This document shows positions 1-6,290 of a stretch of DNA of 11,255 bases, piece after piece. The notes beneath the pieces were generated by a model, which worked only from the letters and a program-made list of their open reading frames with translations, had not been told where the DNA came from and did no database searches. This stretch comes from an uncultured Clostridia bacterium (GTDB lineage Bacteria > Bacillota > Clostridia > TANB77 > CAG-508), in contig CANRGU010000039.1 in the NCBI GenBank assembly GCA_947630255.1, positions 1 to 11,255 of the forward strand, written 5' to 3'. The number at the start of each line of letters is the position of its first letter. Position 1 is the first letter of the stretch. The position numbers were made by a program, and so were the translations under genes.

Positions 1-35
1 AATATATTTATAAAATTTAAAAATTAATATCTAAG

Positions 36-1390
36 TTAAAACTTCATACCTTTTAATGAATTGACATCCAAGTTTTTCATCATGTTTTTCATTCCGCCTT
101 TGTTATTTTGCATTTTTTTCATTAACTTTCTTGTCATTTCGTATGAATTTATAAATTTATTTATATCTTGTACAGTAGTTCCACTTCCGTTTTGCAATTC
201 TTTGTCTTCTACTTGCATTTAATAGTTTTGTATTCTGTTTTTCTTTTTTTGTCATTGAACATATTATTGCCTCAATTTTTACGAATTCATTATCGTCAAC
301 TTTTATATCGCCAAATTTATTCATTCCAGGAATCATTTTTAATATAGATGAGAATGAACCCATTTTTTTCATTTGCCTTAATTGTGCTAGATAATCATCT
401 AAGTCAAATTCCTGTTTTTTTAGCTTCTTTTCTAATTTTTCTGCTTCTTCTAAATCAAATGCTTCTTCTGCTTTTTCTATTACAGAGAGCATGTCACCCA
501 TTCCGAGTATTCTTGATGTCATTCTATCTGGATGAAATTCTTCTATATCACTAAGTTTTTCACCAATTGCTGCAAATTTTATAGGTCTTCCTGTAACTTT
601 TTTTACTGAGAGTGCAGCACCACCACGAGTATCTCCATCAAGTTTTGTAAGTATAATTCCGTCAATTCCAAGATTTGTATTAAAGCTTTCTGCAACATTT
701 ACTGCATCTTGACCTGTCATAGAATCTACTACTAAAAGTATTTCGTGTGGCTTAACATTTGATTTAATATTTCTTAATTCTTGCATTAGTTGTTCATCAA
801 TGTGAAGTCTTCCTGCTGTATCAAGTATTACTACATCATTTAATTTTGATATTGCCTGAGACATTGCTTGTTTTGCAATTAAAACTACATCTTTTGTATT
901 TTCATTTGCAAAAACTGGTATATTTAAGCTATTTCCTACTACTTGTAATTGCTTAATTGCTGCTGGTCTATATACATCACACGCAACAAGCAATGGTTTT
1001 TTTCCCTGTTTTCTAAGAAGATTTGCAAGTTTTCCTGCTGTTGTTGTTTTTCCGAGATCCTTGGAGTCCTACAAGCATTATTATTGTTGGAGGATTAGGT
1101 GTAAAATTAATTTTACTTAGGGTTCCTCCTAAAAGTTCAACCATCTCATCTCGTACTATTTTTATAACTTGTTGTCCTGGAGTAAGTGATTTTAGTACGT
1201 CCTGACCTAAAGCTTTTTCTTGAACTGTATTTATAAAGTCTTTTACTATTTTATAGTTAACATCCGCTTCTAAAAGAGCTAGCTTTACCTCACGCATAAC
1301 ATCTTTTAAATCGCTTTCTGTTATTCTTGCCTTACCACCAAGCTTTCTTGTAATTGCTTGTAATCTTGAAGATAAACCTTCAAAAGCCAT
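36..1390 (-). CDS. ffh: Signal recognition particle GTPase Ffh, with two +1 frame breaks
   Basis: Ffh binds 4.5S/6S SRP RNA and signal sequences and delivers ribosomes to FtsY and the Sec translocon. Read with two single-base skips (1054 and 189), the gene gives 450 residues, the normal family length. The helical N domain covers residues 1-90. In the G domain the P-loop GLQGSGKT is at 108-115, DVYRP at 138-142, DTAGR at 190-194 and TKLD at 248-251. A methionine-rich M domain begins near 320, with the RNA-binding RRQRIAKGSG motif around 394-403. Start: ATG at 1390, preceded by AAGGAGGAAAT. ylxM lies 63 bases upstream, the usual partner. Without frame correction the product ends inside the P-loop, leaving no GTPase. 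Each break is one extra C before a conserved Gly GGA codon. As Ffh is essential in nearly all bacteria, simple decay is unlikely; recoding or sequence error remain. The family assignment is certain; the mechanism is not. Confidence 0.95.
186..189 (-). other. Frame break 2: CGGA in the Ffh M domain
   Basis: On the minus strand the codons read ATT GCA AAA, then C, then GGA AGT GGA. The extra base is the C at 189. The M-domain signature expects RIAKGSG; frame 0 gives RIAKRKW and stops at 157-159. Skipping the C joins residue 400 to Gly401 and the last 50 residues, ending in a methionine- and lysine-rich tail typical of Ffh. Confidence 0.85.
1051..1054 (-). other. Frame break 1: CGGA in the Ffh P-loop
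   Basis: On the minus strand the codons read GGA TCT, then C, then GGA AAA ACA. The extra base is the C at 1054; the family expects Gly-Ser-Gly-Lys-Thr. In frame 0, CGG would follow Ser112 and the product would stop at 1013-1015. Skipping the C gives Gly113 and restores the frame through residue 400. The extra base is not part of a homopolymer run. Confidence 0.85.
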
Positions 1391-1453
1391 ATTTCCTCCT
1401 TCTAAACAAATCATAAGCTTCTTCTAATATTTGTTTTTCATTTGTTTTTCATA

Positions 1454-1801
1454 TTATACTAAACAGTTTAATTCTTTTTTAACATGTGTTAGAATTTTTG
1501 CTACTTGTTTATCTGTAGTTTTTTCTTCAATTCTTGTTATTTCAGATAGTATTACTGCTATTTTTTCTTCCTGTTTAAACATCCTTTTCATAATTTTCAG
1601 CTTTTCTTCCAGTTCGAAAAGTTTATTCTCTCCTTTCTTTATTATATCCCTAACTGCCTGTCTAGTTATACCTTGATTTTCTGCTATTTCGGATAGAGAT
1701 AAATCATTGTCATAGTAATCTTCTAAAATTGTTAATTGTTTTTTGGTTAATAGCTTTCCATAAATATTGCAAAGCATACTTATCTTAACATTTTTCTCCA
1801 T
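1454..1801 (-). CDS. ylxM: YlxM-family DNA-binding protein (UPF0122)
   Basis: A 115-residue protein of the YlxM family, small helix-turn-helix proteins resembling sigma-70 region 4 that are nearly always encoded just upstream of ffh in Firmicutes. The HTH is visible at about residues 34-57 (LSLSEIAENQGITRQAV), followed by a lysine- and glutamate-rich, probably coiled-coil C-terminus. The start at 1801 is chosen over the in-frame ATG at 1822. It aligns with the family N-terminus (short basic stretch, then the CNIYGKLLTKKQ segment), and AGGA lies 8 bases upstream of it. A consensus promoter is at 1872-1900. The family is thought to bear on SRP gene expression, but its molecular role is poorly known. 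Between its stop and ffh an 11-base unit (TTGTTTTTCAT on the plus strand) is repeated twice, at 1431-1452. Confidence 0.9.
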   Translation of the reverse strand: MEKNVKISMLCNIYGKLLTKKQLTILEDYYDNDLSLSEIAENQGITRQAVRDIIKKGENKLFELEEKLKIMKRMFKQEEKIAVILSEITRIEEKTTDKQVAKILTHVKKELNCLV

Positions 1802-1871
1802 ATTACCATTCCTATCTTTCATTATCTCTAAAGCAAATCAAGAATTCATTTTAAAAACGTAATGCTATATT

Positions 1872-1900
1872 ACTTTACACTATTTTTCCGCATTTGTCAA
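1872..1900 (-). promoter_or_regulatory. Sigma-A-type promoter of ylxM-ffh
   Basis: On the minus strand, -35 TTGACA (1895-1900) and -10 TAAAGT (1872-1877) are separated by 17 bases, and a TG precedes the -10 element. This leaves an untranslated leader of about 65 bases before the ylxM start. Confidence 0.75.
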
Positions 1901-1960
1901 GTGTTTCCGTAAGAAAATATTGAATTTTTTACATTTAAAGTTACTACTCTGTCCTAAATA

Positions 1961-1996
1961 AGAAATAAAAATTAGCCAGTTTTATATATGGCTAAT
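1961..1996 (-). terminator. Rho-independent terminator of mtnN, overlapping its 3' end
   Basis: On the minus strand ATTAGCCA (1989-1996) and TGGCTAAT (1971-1978) form a perfect 8-bp stem with a 10-base loop, followed by TTTTTATTT. The upstream stem arm lies inside the last codons of mtnN and the stop codon is in the loop. Confidence 0.75.
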
Positions 1997-2650
1997 AAAT
2001 TCTGCACAATTTTTAGATGCTATTTTAATATAATTGTTAAAATCAATTTGATTATTATTATTTGGTATATCTGAAATTGAGCGTATTATTATAAATGGTA
2101 CTTTATTTAGGAAACATACTTGAGCAATAGCTGCACCTTCCATTTCAACACAGTCTGCGTTAAATTCTTTTCTTATTCTTTCTTTCATTTTTACATCTGT
2201 GCAAAATATATCTCCTGAAGCTATTGTTCCTAGCACAATATTTATATCTTTTATTTTAATTTCTTTAGCTTTTTTTATTATTTCTAAATCACTTTCAAAA
2301 AATTTACCAACGCCAGATATATACCCTTTTTCGCGACCAAATGCTGTAACGTCAAAATCATGTTGTACTAATTTACTTCCAATAACAATATCTCCTATAT
2401 TTAATTTGTCATTTAATGCACCTGCAGAGCCTACATTTATTATATATTCAATATTAAATTTATCAATTAGTATTTGAGCAGTTCTTGCAGCATTTACTTT
2501 TCCTACACCGCTTTTTATTAATATATATGTTTTATTGTTAATTTCTCCTATCACTACTTTGAACTCATATATATTTTTTATTTCTATGTTTTTCATTATG
2601 TTTTTTACAGCTTCCATTTCTTCAGGTTCAGCTACTATAATCCCTATCAT
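1982..2650 (-). CDS. mtnN: 5'-methylthioadenosine/S-adenosylhomocysteine nucleosidase
   Basis: A cytosolic enzyme that hydrolyses MTA and SAH to adenine plus methylthioribose or S-ribosylhomocysteine. It recycles the by-products of SAM-dependent methylation and polyamine synthesis and feeds the autoinducer-2 route. The 222 residues match family length. Catalytic residues, by alignment with the E. coli enzyme, are Glu11 (in AEPEEME), Glu171 (in CVEMEGAAIAQVC) and Asp194 (in IIRSISD). The nucleoside phosphorylase signature VGSAGALN is at 73-80. Start: ATG at 2650, with GGAGG five bases upstream; an upstream in-frame TTG at 2662 lies in the binding site itself and is rejected. It has its own promoter and terminator, so it is a single-gene unit between the ribosomal operon and ylxM-ffh. 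Confidence 0.96.
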   Translation of the reverse strand: MIGIIVAEPEEMEAVKNIMKNIEIKNIYEFKVVIGEINNKTYILIKSGVGKVNAARTAQILIDKFNIEYIINVGSAGALNDKLNIGDIVIGSKLVQHDFDVTAFGREKGYISGVGKFFESDLEIIKKAKEIKIKDINIVLGTIASGDIFCTDVKMKERIRKEFNADCVEMEGAAIAQVCFLNKVPFIIIRSISDIPNNNNQIDFNNYIKIASKNCAEFISHI

Positions 2651-2682
2651 AAAAACCTCCAATTTAACATTTCTTGTGCTAA

Positions 2683-2711
2683 ATATTATATTAATATTAT
2701 ATTTTAGTCAA
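2683..2711 (-). promoter_or_regulatory. Promoter of mtnN
   Basis: On the minus strand, -35 TTGACT (2706-2711) precedes a TA-rich -10 region. TAATAT at 2683-2688 gives a 17-base spacer; the better hexamer TATAAT at 2685-2690 gives only 15. It starts directly after the rplL terminator. Confidence 0.6.
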
Positions 2712-2716
2712 GTTAC

Positions 2717-2756
2717 AAAAAAGGATTTTGTGGAATGTTCCTCAAAATCCTTTTTT
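2717..2756 (-). terminator. Terminator of the rplL operon
   Basis: A perfect 14-bp inverted repeat (2717-2730 with 2743-2756) has A-rich and T-rich ends, so the hairpin is followed by a T run on either strand. It sits 19 bases after the rplL stop and closes the ribosomal operon before mtnN. Confidence 0.9.
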
Positions 2757-2775
2757 AGTATAATTAGATTAACTA

Positions 2776-3144
2776 TTAAGCAAGTTCAACTGTTGCTCCA
2801 GCTTCTTCGAATTTTGCTTTTAATTCTTCAGCTTCTTCTTTAGAAACTCCTTCTTTTATTGTTTTTGGTGCTCCGTCAACTAAGTCTTTTGCTTCTTTTA
2901 ATCCTAATCCTGTTGCATCTCTTACAACTTTTATAACTGGTATTTTGTTTGCTCCAGCTTCTTTTAATACAACATCAAATGATGTTTTTTCTTCAGCTGC
3001 TGCAACTGCTGCTCCACCTGCTGCTGGTGCTGCTGCTGCAACTGCTGATACTCCATATTTTTCTTCTATTCCTTTTACTAATTCTGATAATTCAACAACT
3101 GTTAAGCTGTCTATTTCTTCTAACATTTTTGCTATATCTGCCAT
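2776..3144 (-). CDS. rplL: 50S ribosomal protein L7/L12
   Basis: The stalk protein of the large subunit. Dimers bind the L10 C-terminal helix and recruit translational GTPases. At 122 residues it has standard length: an N-terminal dimerisation domain (1-33), an alanine-rich flexible hinge (about 34-52) and a C-terminal factor-binding domain with the conserved GLGLKEAKDLVDGAPK segment (80-95). Start: ATG at 3144 with AAAGGAGAG upstream. It follows rplJ by 79 bases. That gap holds a small stem (TGGTG 3176-3180 with CACCA 3188-3192) with no T run, which could help set the higher L12 dose by RNA processing (inference). A strong terminator follows, and rpoB is not next, unlike in most Firmicutes. 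Confidence 0.98.
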   Translation of the reverse strand: MADIAKMLEEIDSLTVVELSELVKGIEEKYGVSAVAAAAPAAGGAAVAAAEEKTSFDVVLKEAGANKIPVIKVVRDATGLGLKEAKDLVDGAPKTIKEGVSKEEAEELKAKFEEAGATVELA

Positions 3145-3223
3145 TTTATTTTCTCTCCTTTAAAATTTAATTTTCTGGTGTTTAGGTCACCACCCTTTTT
3201 TTAAATTGTTTTTTTAATTAAAA

Positions 3224-3733
3224 TTAAGCTTCTGCTGTTTGTTCTTTTTGCAATCTAACCTGATCCAATGCAACTGCAAGTTTTGAAATATTTCCAAGCA
3301 ATGCACCAGCAAGCATACTTATTAATGTTTCTCTTGATGGTAGTTTTGCAAGTGTTATTATTTCTTCTGCTGAAACAACTTTTCCATCTATGATACCACC
3401 TTTAATTTTATAGAACTCATTATCTTTTGCATATTCATAAATTGTTTTGCATGCGTCAAGATAATCATTATTTCCTATAATAACTGCTGTTGGTCCTTCT
3501 AGAACATCTGTAAGTCCTTCTATTTTACATTCTTCAAGAGCTCTTTTTGTTATATTATTTTTTATAACTTTGTATTCTACTTGAGATGATCTTAATTTTG
3601 CTCTTAAATCTGTTACATCAGAAACATTTATACCTCTGTAATCTGTTAAAAGTACAACTTTAGCTTCTTTTATTTTTGCTGCTAATTCTGCTACTTCTTG
3701 TTTCTTTTGATTTAGAATTTTTTCACTAGCCAA
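3224..3733 (-). CDS. rplJ: 50S ribosomal protein L10
   Basis: L10 anchors the L12 dimers to 23S rRNA at the stalk base and represses its own operon by binding the leader RNA. The product has 169 residues. The N-terminal rRNA-binding domain begins ASEKILNQKKQEV, with the YRGINVSDVTDLR segment near residues 36-48. The C-terminal helix that carries L12 begins near 135. There is no ATG at the 5' end. A TTG at 3731-3733 gives the family-typical N-terminus MASEK and lies 8 bases after AGGGAGG, so it is the likely start. An in-frame GTG at 3742 overlaps the binding site and would add three residues. The gene lies directly behind its own leader, which is in the spacer after rplA. Confidence 0.96.
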   Translation of the reverse strand: MASEKILNQKKQEVAELAAKIKEAKVVLLTDYRGINVSDVTDLRAKLRSSQVEYKVIKNNITKRALEECKIEGLTDVLEGPTAVIIGNNDYLDACKTIYEYAKDNEFYKIKGGIIDGKVVSAEEIITLAKLPSRETLISMLAGALLGNISKLAVALDQVRLQKEQTAEA

Positions 3734-3784
3734 TATTTTCACCTCCCTTAAGGATTATCTCCTATGTTATATCTAAAAATTTAA

Positions 3785-3885
3785 AAACTCTGTTAATCCT
3801 ACGCGAGGAATTAACAGAGTATATTACTCTTTTATTAATTACCTCGGTAGGGCTTATGTTTTGCCTACTGTCTTTGGCATTATAT
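3785..3885 (-). promoter_or_regulatory. L10 leader: autoregulatory RNA of rplJL
   Basis: The 150-base gap between rplA and rplJ holds the conserved L10-leader elements on the minus strand. GCCAAAGACAGTAGGC (3863-3878) is followed by GCCCTACCGAGGT, the L10-binding fold. Downstream is a long hairpin, ACTCTGTTAA pairing with TTAACAGAGT (3787-3820), ending in an interrupted T run (3770-3786). The hairpin plus T run resembles an intrinsic attenuator, so control may be at transcription as well as translation (inference). Excess L10 would bind here and lower rplJL expression. Confidence 0.88.
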
Positions 3886-3892
3886 GGTTTTA

Positions 3893-4570
3893 TTATGCTA
3901 TATAAATGCTTGGTCCCATTGATGTAGTTACTGCAATACTTTTTATGTATTGACCTTTTGCAGATGATGGTTTTGCTTTTTCAATTGCTTCCATAACTGT
4001 ATTATAGTTTTCTAATAATTTGTTTGCTCCAAATGAAACTTTTCCAAATCCTAGATGTATAATGTTTGTTTTGTCTAATCTGTATTCAACTTTTCCTGAT
4101 TTAATTTCATTTATTGCTTTAGTTACATCCATTGTAACTGTTCCTGATTTTGGGTTTGGCATTAATCCTTTAGGTCCAAGTATTTTACCAAGTCTTCCTA
4201 TAACACCCATCATATCTGGTGTTGCAACTATAACGTCATAATCAAACCAATTTTCATTTTGAATTTTTGGAACTAATTCTTCTGCTCCAACGAAATCTGC
4301 TCCTGCTGCTTCTGCTTCTTTTGCTTTATCACCTTTTGCAAATACTAAAACTCTTTGAGTTTTTCCTGTACCATTTGGAAGTACAACTGTTCCTCTAACT
4401 TGTTGATCAGCTTGTTTTGAATCTACACCAAGTTTTACATGTAATTCAACTGTTTCATCAAATTTTGGTTTTGGCATTTTGCAAAGTACTTCTAATGCTT
4501 CTTTTGCATCATAATTTTTTGTTTTATCTACAAGTTTTTCACACTCTAGATATCTTTTTCCTTTTTTCAT
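3893..4570 (-). CDS. rplA: 50S ribosomal protein L1
   Basis: L1 forms the mobile L1 stalk on 23S rRNA that moves with the E-site tRNA, and in many bacteria represses its own operon. The 225 residues are slightly short of the usual 229-235 because of a compact N-terminus; no internal part is missing. Conserved segments seen: the TVELHVKLGVD strand (39-50), GTGKTQRVLVFAKG (67-80), GRLGKILGPKGLMPNPKSGTV (125-145) and the C-terminal S-MGPSIYI. Start: ATG at 4570 with AAAGGAGGAAAG upstream. It follows rplK by 47 bases and precedes the L10 leader. Confidence 0.98.
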   Translation of the reverse strand: MKKGKRYLECEKLVDKTKNYDAKEALEVLCKMPKPKFDETVELHVKLGVDSKQADQQVRGTVVLPNGTGKTQRVLVFAKGDKAKEAEAAGADFVGAEELVPKIQNENWFDYDVIVATPDMMGVIGRLGKILGPKGLMPNPKSGTVTMDVTKAINEIKSGKVEYRLDKTNIIHLGFGKVSFGANKLLENYNTVMEAIEKAKPSSAKGQYIKSIAVTTSMGPSIYIA

Positions 4571-4617
4571 TTTCTTTCCTCCTTTGGTAATAACGGACTA
4601 TTCATCCTCCCAATAAT

Positions 4618-5046
4618 TTATTCTGTAACTACTATACCCATTGATCTAGCAGTACCTTCAACCATACTCATAGCTGTTTCAAGTGAAGCTGCATTTAAAT
4701 CTTCCATTTTTGTTTTTGCTATTTCTTCTACTTGAGCTTTTGTTATTTTAGCTACTTTTTCTTTATTAGGTTTTCCTGAACCTTTTTCAATTTTAAGTGC
4801 TTTTTTAATTAATACTGCAACTGGTGGAACTTTTGTTATAAATGAGAATGATTTATCTTGATATACTGTTATTACAACTGGGATTATCATTCCTGGTTGA
4901 TTTGCTGTTTTCTCATTAAATTCCTTTGTAAATTGCATAATATTAATACCTGTTGATCCTAATGCTGGTCCAACTGGTGGTGCTGGTGTTGCTTTTCCAG
5001 CTTCTATTTGTAATTTAACAACATTTGTAATTTCTTTTTCTGCCAT
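4618..5046 (-). CDS. rplK: 50S ribosomal protein L11
   Basis: L11 binds the GTPase-associated centre of 23S rRNA with L10 and is needed for RelA activation by stalled ribosomes. It has 142 residues, the standard length. The N-terminal domain carries the proline-rich switch APPVGPALGSTGINIMQF (22-39). The C-terminal rRNA-binding domain runs from about 73 to the end, with the signature ending EGTARSMGIVV. Start: ATG at 5046 with AGGAGGAAAAGAAA upstream. It lies 12 bases after nusG, so the two are cotranscribed. Confidence 0.98.
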   Translation of the reverse strand: MAEKEITNVVKLQIEAGKATPAPPVGPALGSTGINIMQFTKEFNEKTANQPGMIIPVVITVYQDKSFSFITKVPPVAVLIKKALKIEKGSGKPNKEKVAKITKAQVEEIAKTKMEDLNAASLETAMSMVEGTARSMGIVVTE

Positions 5047-5058
5047 TTTCTTTTCCTC

Positions 5059-5589
5059 CTAAATTTTTTCTACTTGTGAGAACTCAAGTTCTACTGGAGT
5101 TTCCCTACCAAACATAGATACTAAAACTTTAACTTTATTTTTTTCTTTATTTATTTCTTGTACTGTTCCTATAAATGAAGCAAGTGGTCCGTTTACAACT
5201 CTTACTGTATCATTTACGTCGTAATCTACATTTATAACTGTTGCTTCAAATCCCATATTTCTTATTTCTTCGTTTGTTAATGGAATTGGATCTGTTCCTG
5301 ATCCTACGAATCCAGTTACGCCTCTAGTATTTCTAACAATGTACCATGATTCTTCTGTTACTATCATTTTTACTAATACATAGCCTGGAAAAACTTTTTT
5401 TAAATTTGTTTTTCGTTTTCCATCTTTTATTTCTATTTGTTCTTCCATTGGAACAACTATATCAAAGAAATAATCTTCTAGTTCTCTGTTTTTTATTGTT
5501 TTTTCTAAGTCTGTTTTTACTTTGTTTTCATATCCTGAATATGTATGTACTACATACCATTTTGGTTCTGCATTTTTTTCTTGAGACAT
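5059..5589 (-). CDS. nusG: Transcription elongation factor NusG
   Basis: NusG binds the clamp of RNA polymerase and adjusts pausing and termination; its KOW domain can contact ribosomal protein S10. It has 176 residues. The NGN domain (about 9-105) contains WYVVHTYSGYENKV and the signature FPGYVLVKM, followed by RNTRGVTGFVG. The KOW domain (about 123-176) has VRVVNGPLASFIGTV. Start: ATG at 5589 with AAGGAGGCTAAA upstream. It lies 13 bases after secE. Confidence 0.98.
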   Translation of the reverse strand: MSQEKNAEPKWYVVHTYSGYENKVKTDLEKTIKNRELEDYFFDIVVPMEEQIEIKDGKRKTNLKKVFPGYVLVKMIVTEESWYIVRNTRGVTGFVGSGTDPIPLTNEEIRNMGFEATVINVDYDVNDTVRVVNGPLASFIGTVQEINKEKNKVKVLVSMFGRETPVELEFSQVEKI

Positions 5590-5602
5590 ATTTTTAGCCT
5601 CC

Positions 5603-5959
5603 TTATTGTTCTACATTTTCTTCAGAAGATTCTTCTACTTCATTAACATCTGCAACATTTTCCTCTGAGTTTTCAGTATTTTCAATAGTGTTTTCTACTA
5701 CTACACTATTTTTTATATTTGCCTTTAATCTATTGATTCCTTGTTCATTTAATATATCAAATACTAAGTCTAACACAAATACAATTGCTGCTGTTATTAA
5801 TACTATAACAATAACTGCAATAGTTTTGTTTACTAATTGCTTTGGCGTAGGCCAAATTACTTTTTTTAATTCGGCTTTAAAATCTTTGAAAAAATGTTTT
5901 TTGTTCTTTACATCTTTTTTATTTTTTACATCTTTGTTGTTTTTTGCATCTTTAGCCAT
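5603..5959 (-). CDS. secE: Preprotein translocase subunit SecE with a long acidic tail
   Basis: SecE is the essential clamp subunit of the SecYEG channel in the plasma membrane. The core is standard: an amphipathic stretch with FKAELKKVIWPTPKQL (27-42), then one membrane helix (about 45-66). The protein is 118 residues, roughly twice the common length of about 60. The extra parts are a lysine-rich N-terminus containing a near-repeat (KDVKNK twice, 9-20) and a C-terminal tail (about 86-118) rich in Glu, Asn and Asp with almost no positive charge, predicted outside the cell. Start: ATG at 5959 with AAGGAGGATATAAA upstream. It lies between rpmG and nusG. Confidence 0.95.
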   Translation of the reverse strand: MAKDAKNNKDVKNKKDVKNKKHFFKDFKAELKKVIWPTPKQLVNKTIAVIVIVLITAAIVFVLDLVFDILNEQGINRLKANIKNSVVVENTIENTENSEENVADVNEVEESSEENVEQ

Positions 5960-5981
5960 TTTATATCCTCCTTAAAACAGC

Positions 5982-6146
5982 CTATTTTGTTTCTTTGTGT
6001 GTTGTTCTTTTTTTACAATATTTACAATACTTTTCAACTTCTAATCTTTCTGTATTGTTTCTTTTATTTTTACTTGTTGTATAATTTCTTCTTTTACACT
6101 CTGTACATTCTAGTGTTATATTTTCTCTTGGTCCTTTTGCAGCCAT
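5982..6146 (-). CDS. rpmG: 50S ribosomal protein L33 (zinc-ribbon form)
   Basis: A small large-subunit protein near the E site. The 54 residues begin MAAKGPRENITLECTEC and end CKYCKKRTTHKETK. Two CxxC pairs (Cys14/Cys17 and Cys41/Cys44) mark the zinc-binding form. Start: ATG at 6146, with GGAGGTGGAG upstream. It lies 22 bases before secE, the usual order in Firmicutes, and is the first gene after the operon promoter. Many clostridia have a tRNA-Trp near this position; none is seen here. Confidence 0.97.
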   Translation of the reverse strand: MAAKGPRENITLECTECKRRNYTTSKNKRNNTERLEVEKYCKYCKKRTTHKETK

Positions 6147-6197
6147 TTTTAAGCTCCACCTCCAACTTTATTTACGGGTTTTAACGATGCGTTTTTT

Positions 6198-6229
6198 AAG
6201 CTATGTCCCCCATTTTAGGAACATAGCTT
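6198..6229 (-). promoter_or_regulatory. Stem-loop at the 5' end of the rpmG operon mRNA
   Basis: AAGCTATGTTCC and GGGACATAGCTT pair in a stem of about 12 bp with an 8-base loop. The promoter at 6234-6262 would place the transcript's first base within or just before the stem. On the minus strand it is followed by A residues, not T, so it is not a terminator for the upstream gene. A 5'-terminal stem of this kind commonly protects mRNA (inference). Confidence 0.6.
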
Positions 6230-6233
6230 ATAT

Positions 6234-6262
6234 AATTTATCATATTTTATTATATTTGTCAA
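6234..6262 (-). promoter_or_regulatory. Promoter of the rpmG-secE-nusG-rplKAJL operon
   Basis: On the minus strand, -35 TTGACA (6257-6262) and -10 TAAATT (6234-6239) are 17 bases apart. It lies 29 bases after the stop of the serpin gene. No terminator for that gene is seen between them, so some read-through from the serpin unit is possible. Confidence 0.75.
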
Positions 6263-6290
6263 CGTTTTTACTGATTTTTTTGATGATTTT

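Noticed and set aside
36..218. A separate 60-residue methionine- and lysine-rich protein
   Set aside because: It is the C-terminal tail of the Ffh M domain after frame break 2; its apparent start codon lies within the ffh coding sequence and has no binding site of its own.
1013..1414. A separate 133-residue N-domain protein
   Set aside because: It is the N-terminal quarter of Ffh reading on out of frame past the P-loop; the tail SRKNNNSRKTCKSS is the P-loop read in the wrong frame.
1431..1452. Two 11-base direct repeats between ylxM and ffh as a regulatory element
   Set aside because: Only two copies of low-complexity T-rich sequence; probably a small slippage duplication.
6198..6229. Terminator of the serpin gene
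   Set aside because: The hairpin is followed by A residues on the minus strand, so it lacks a T run, and it lies downstream of the next promoter's -10 element.
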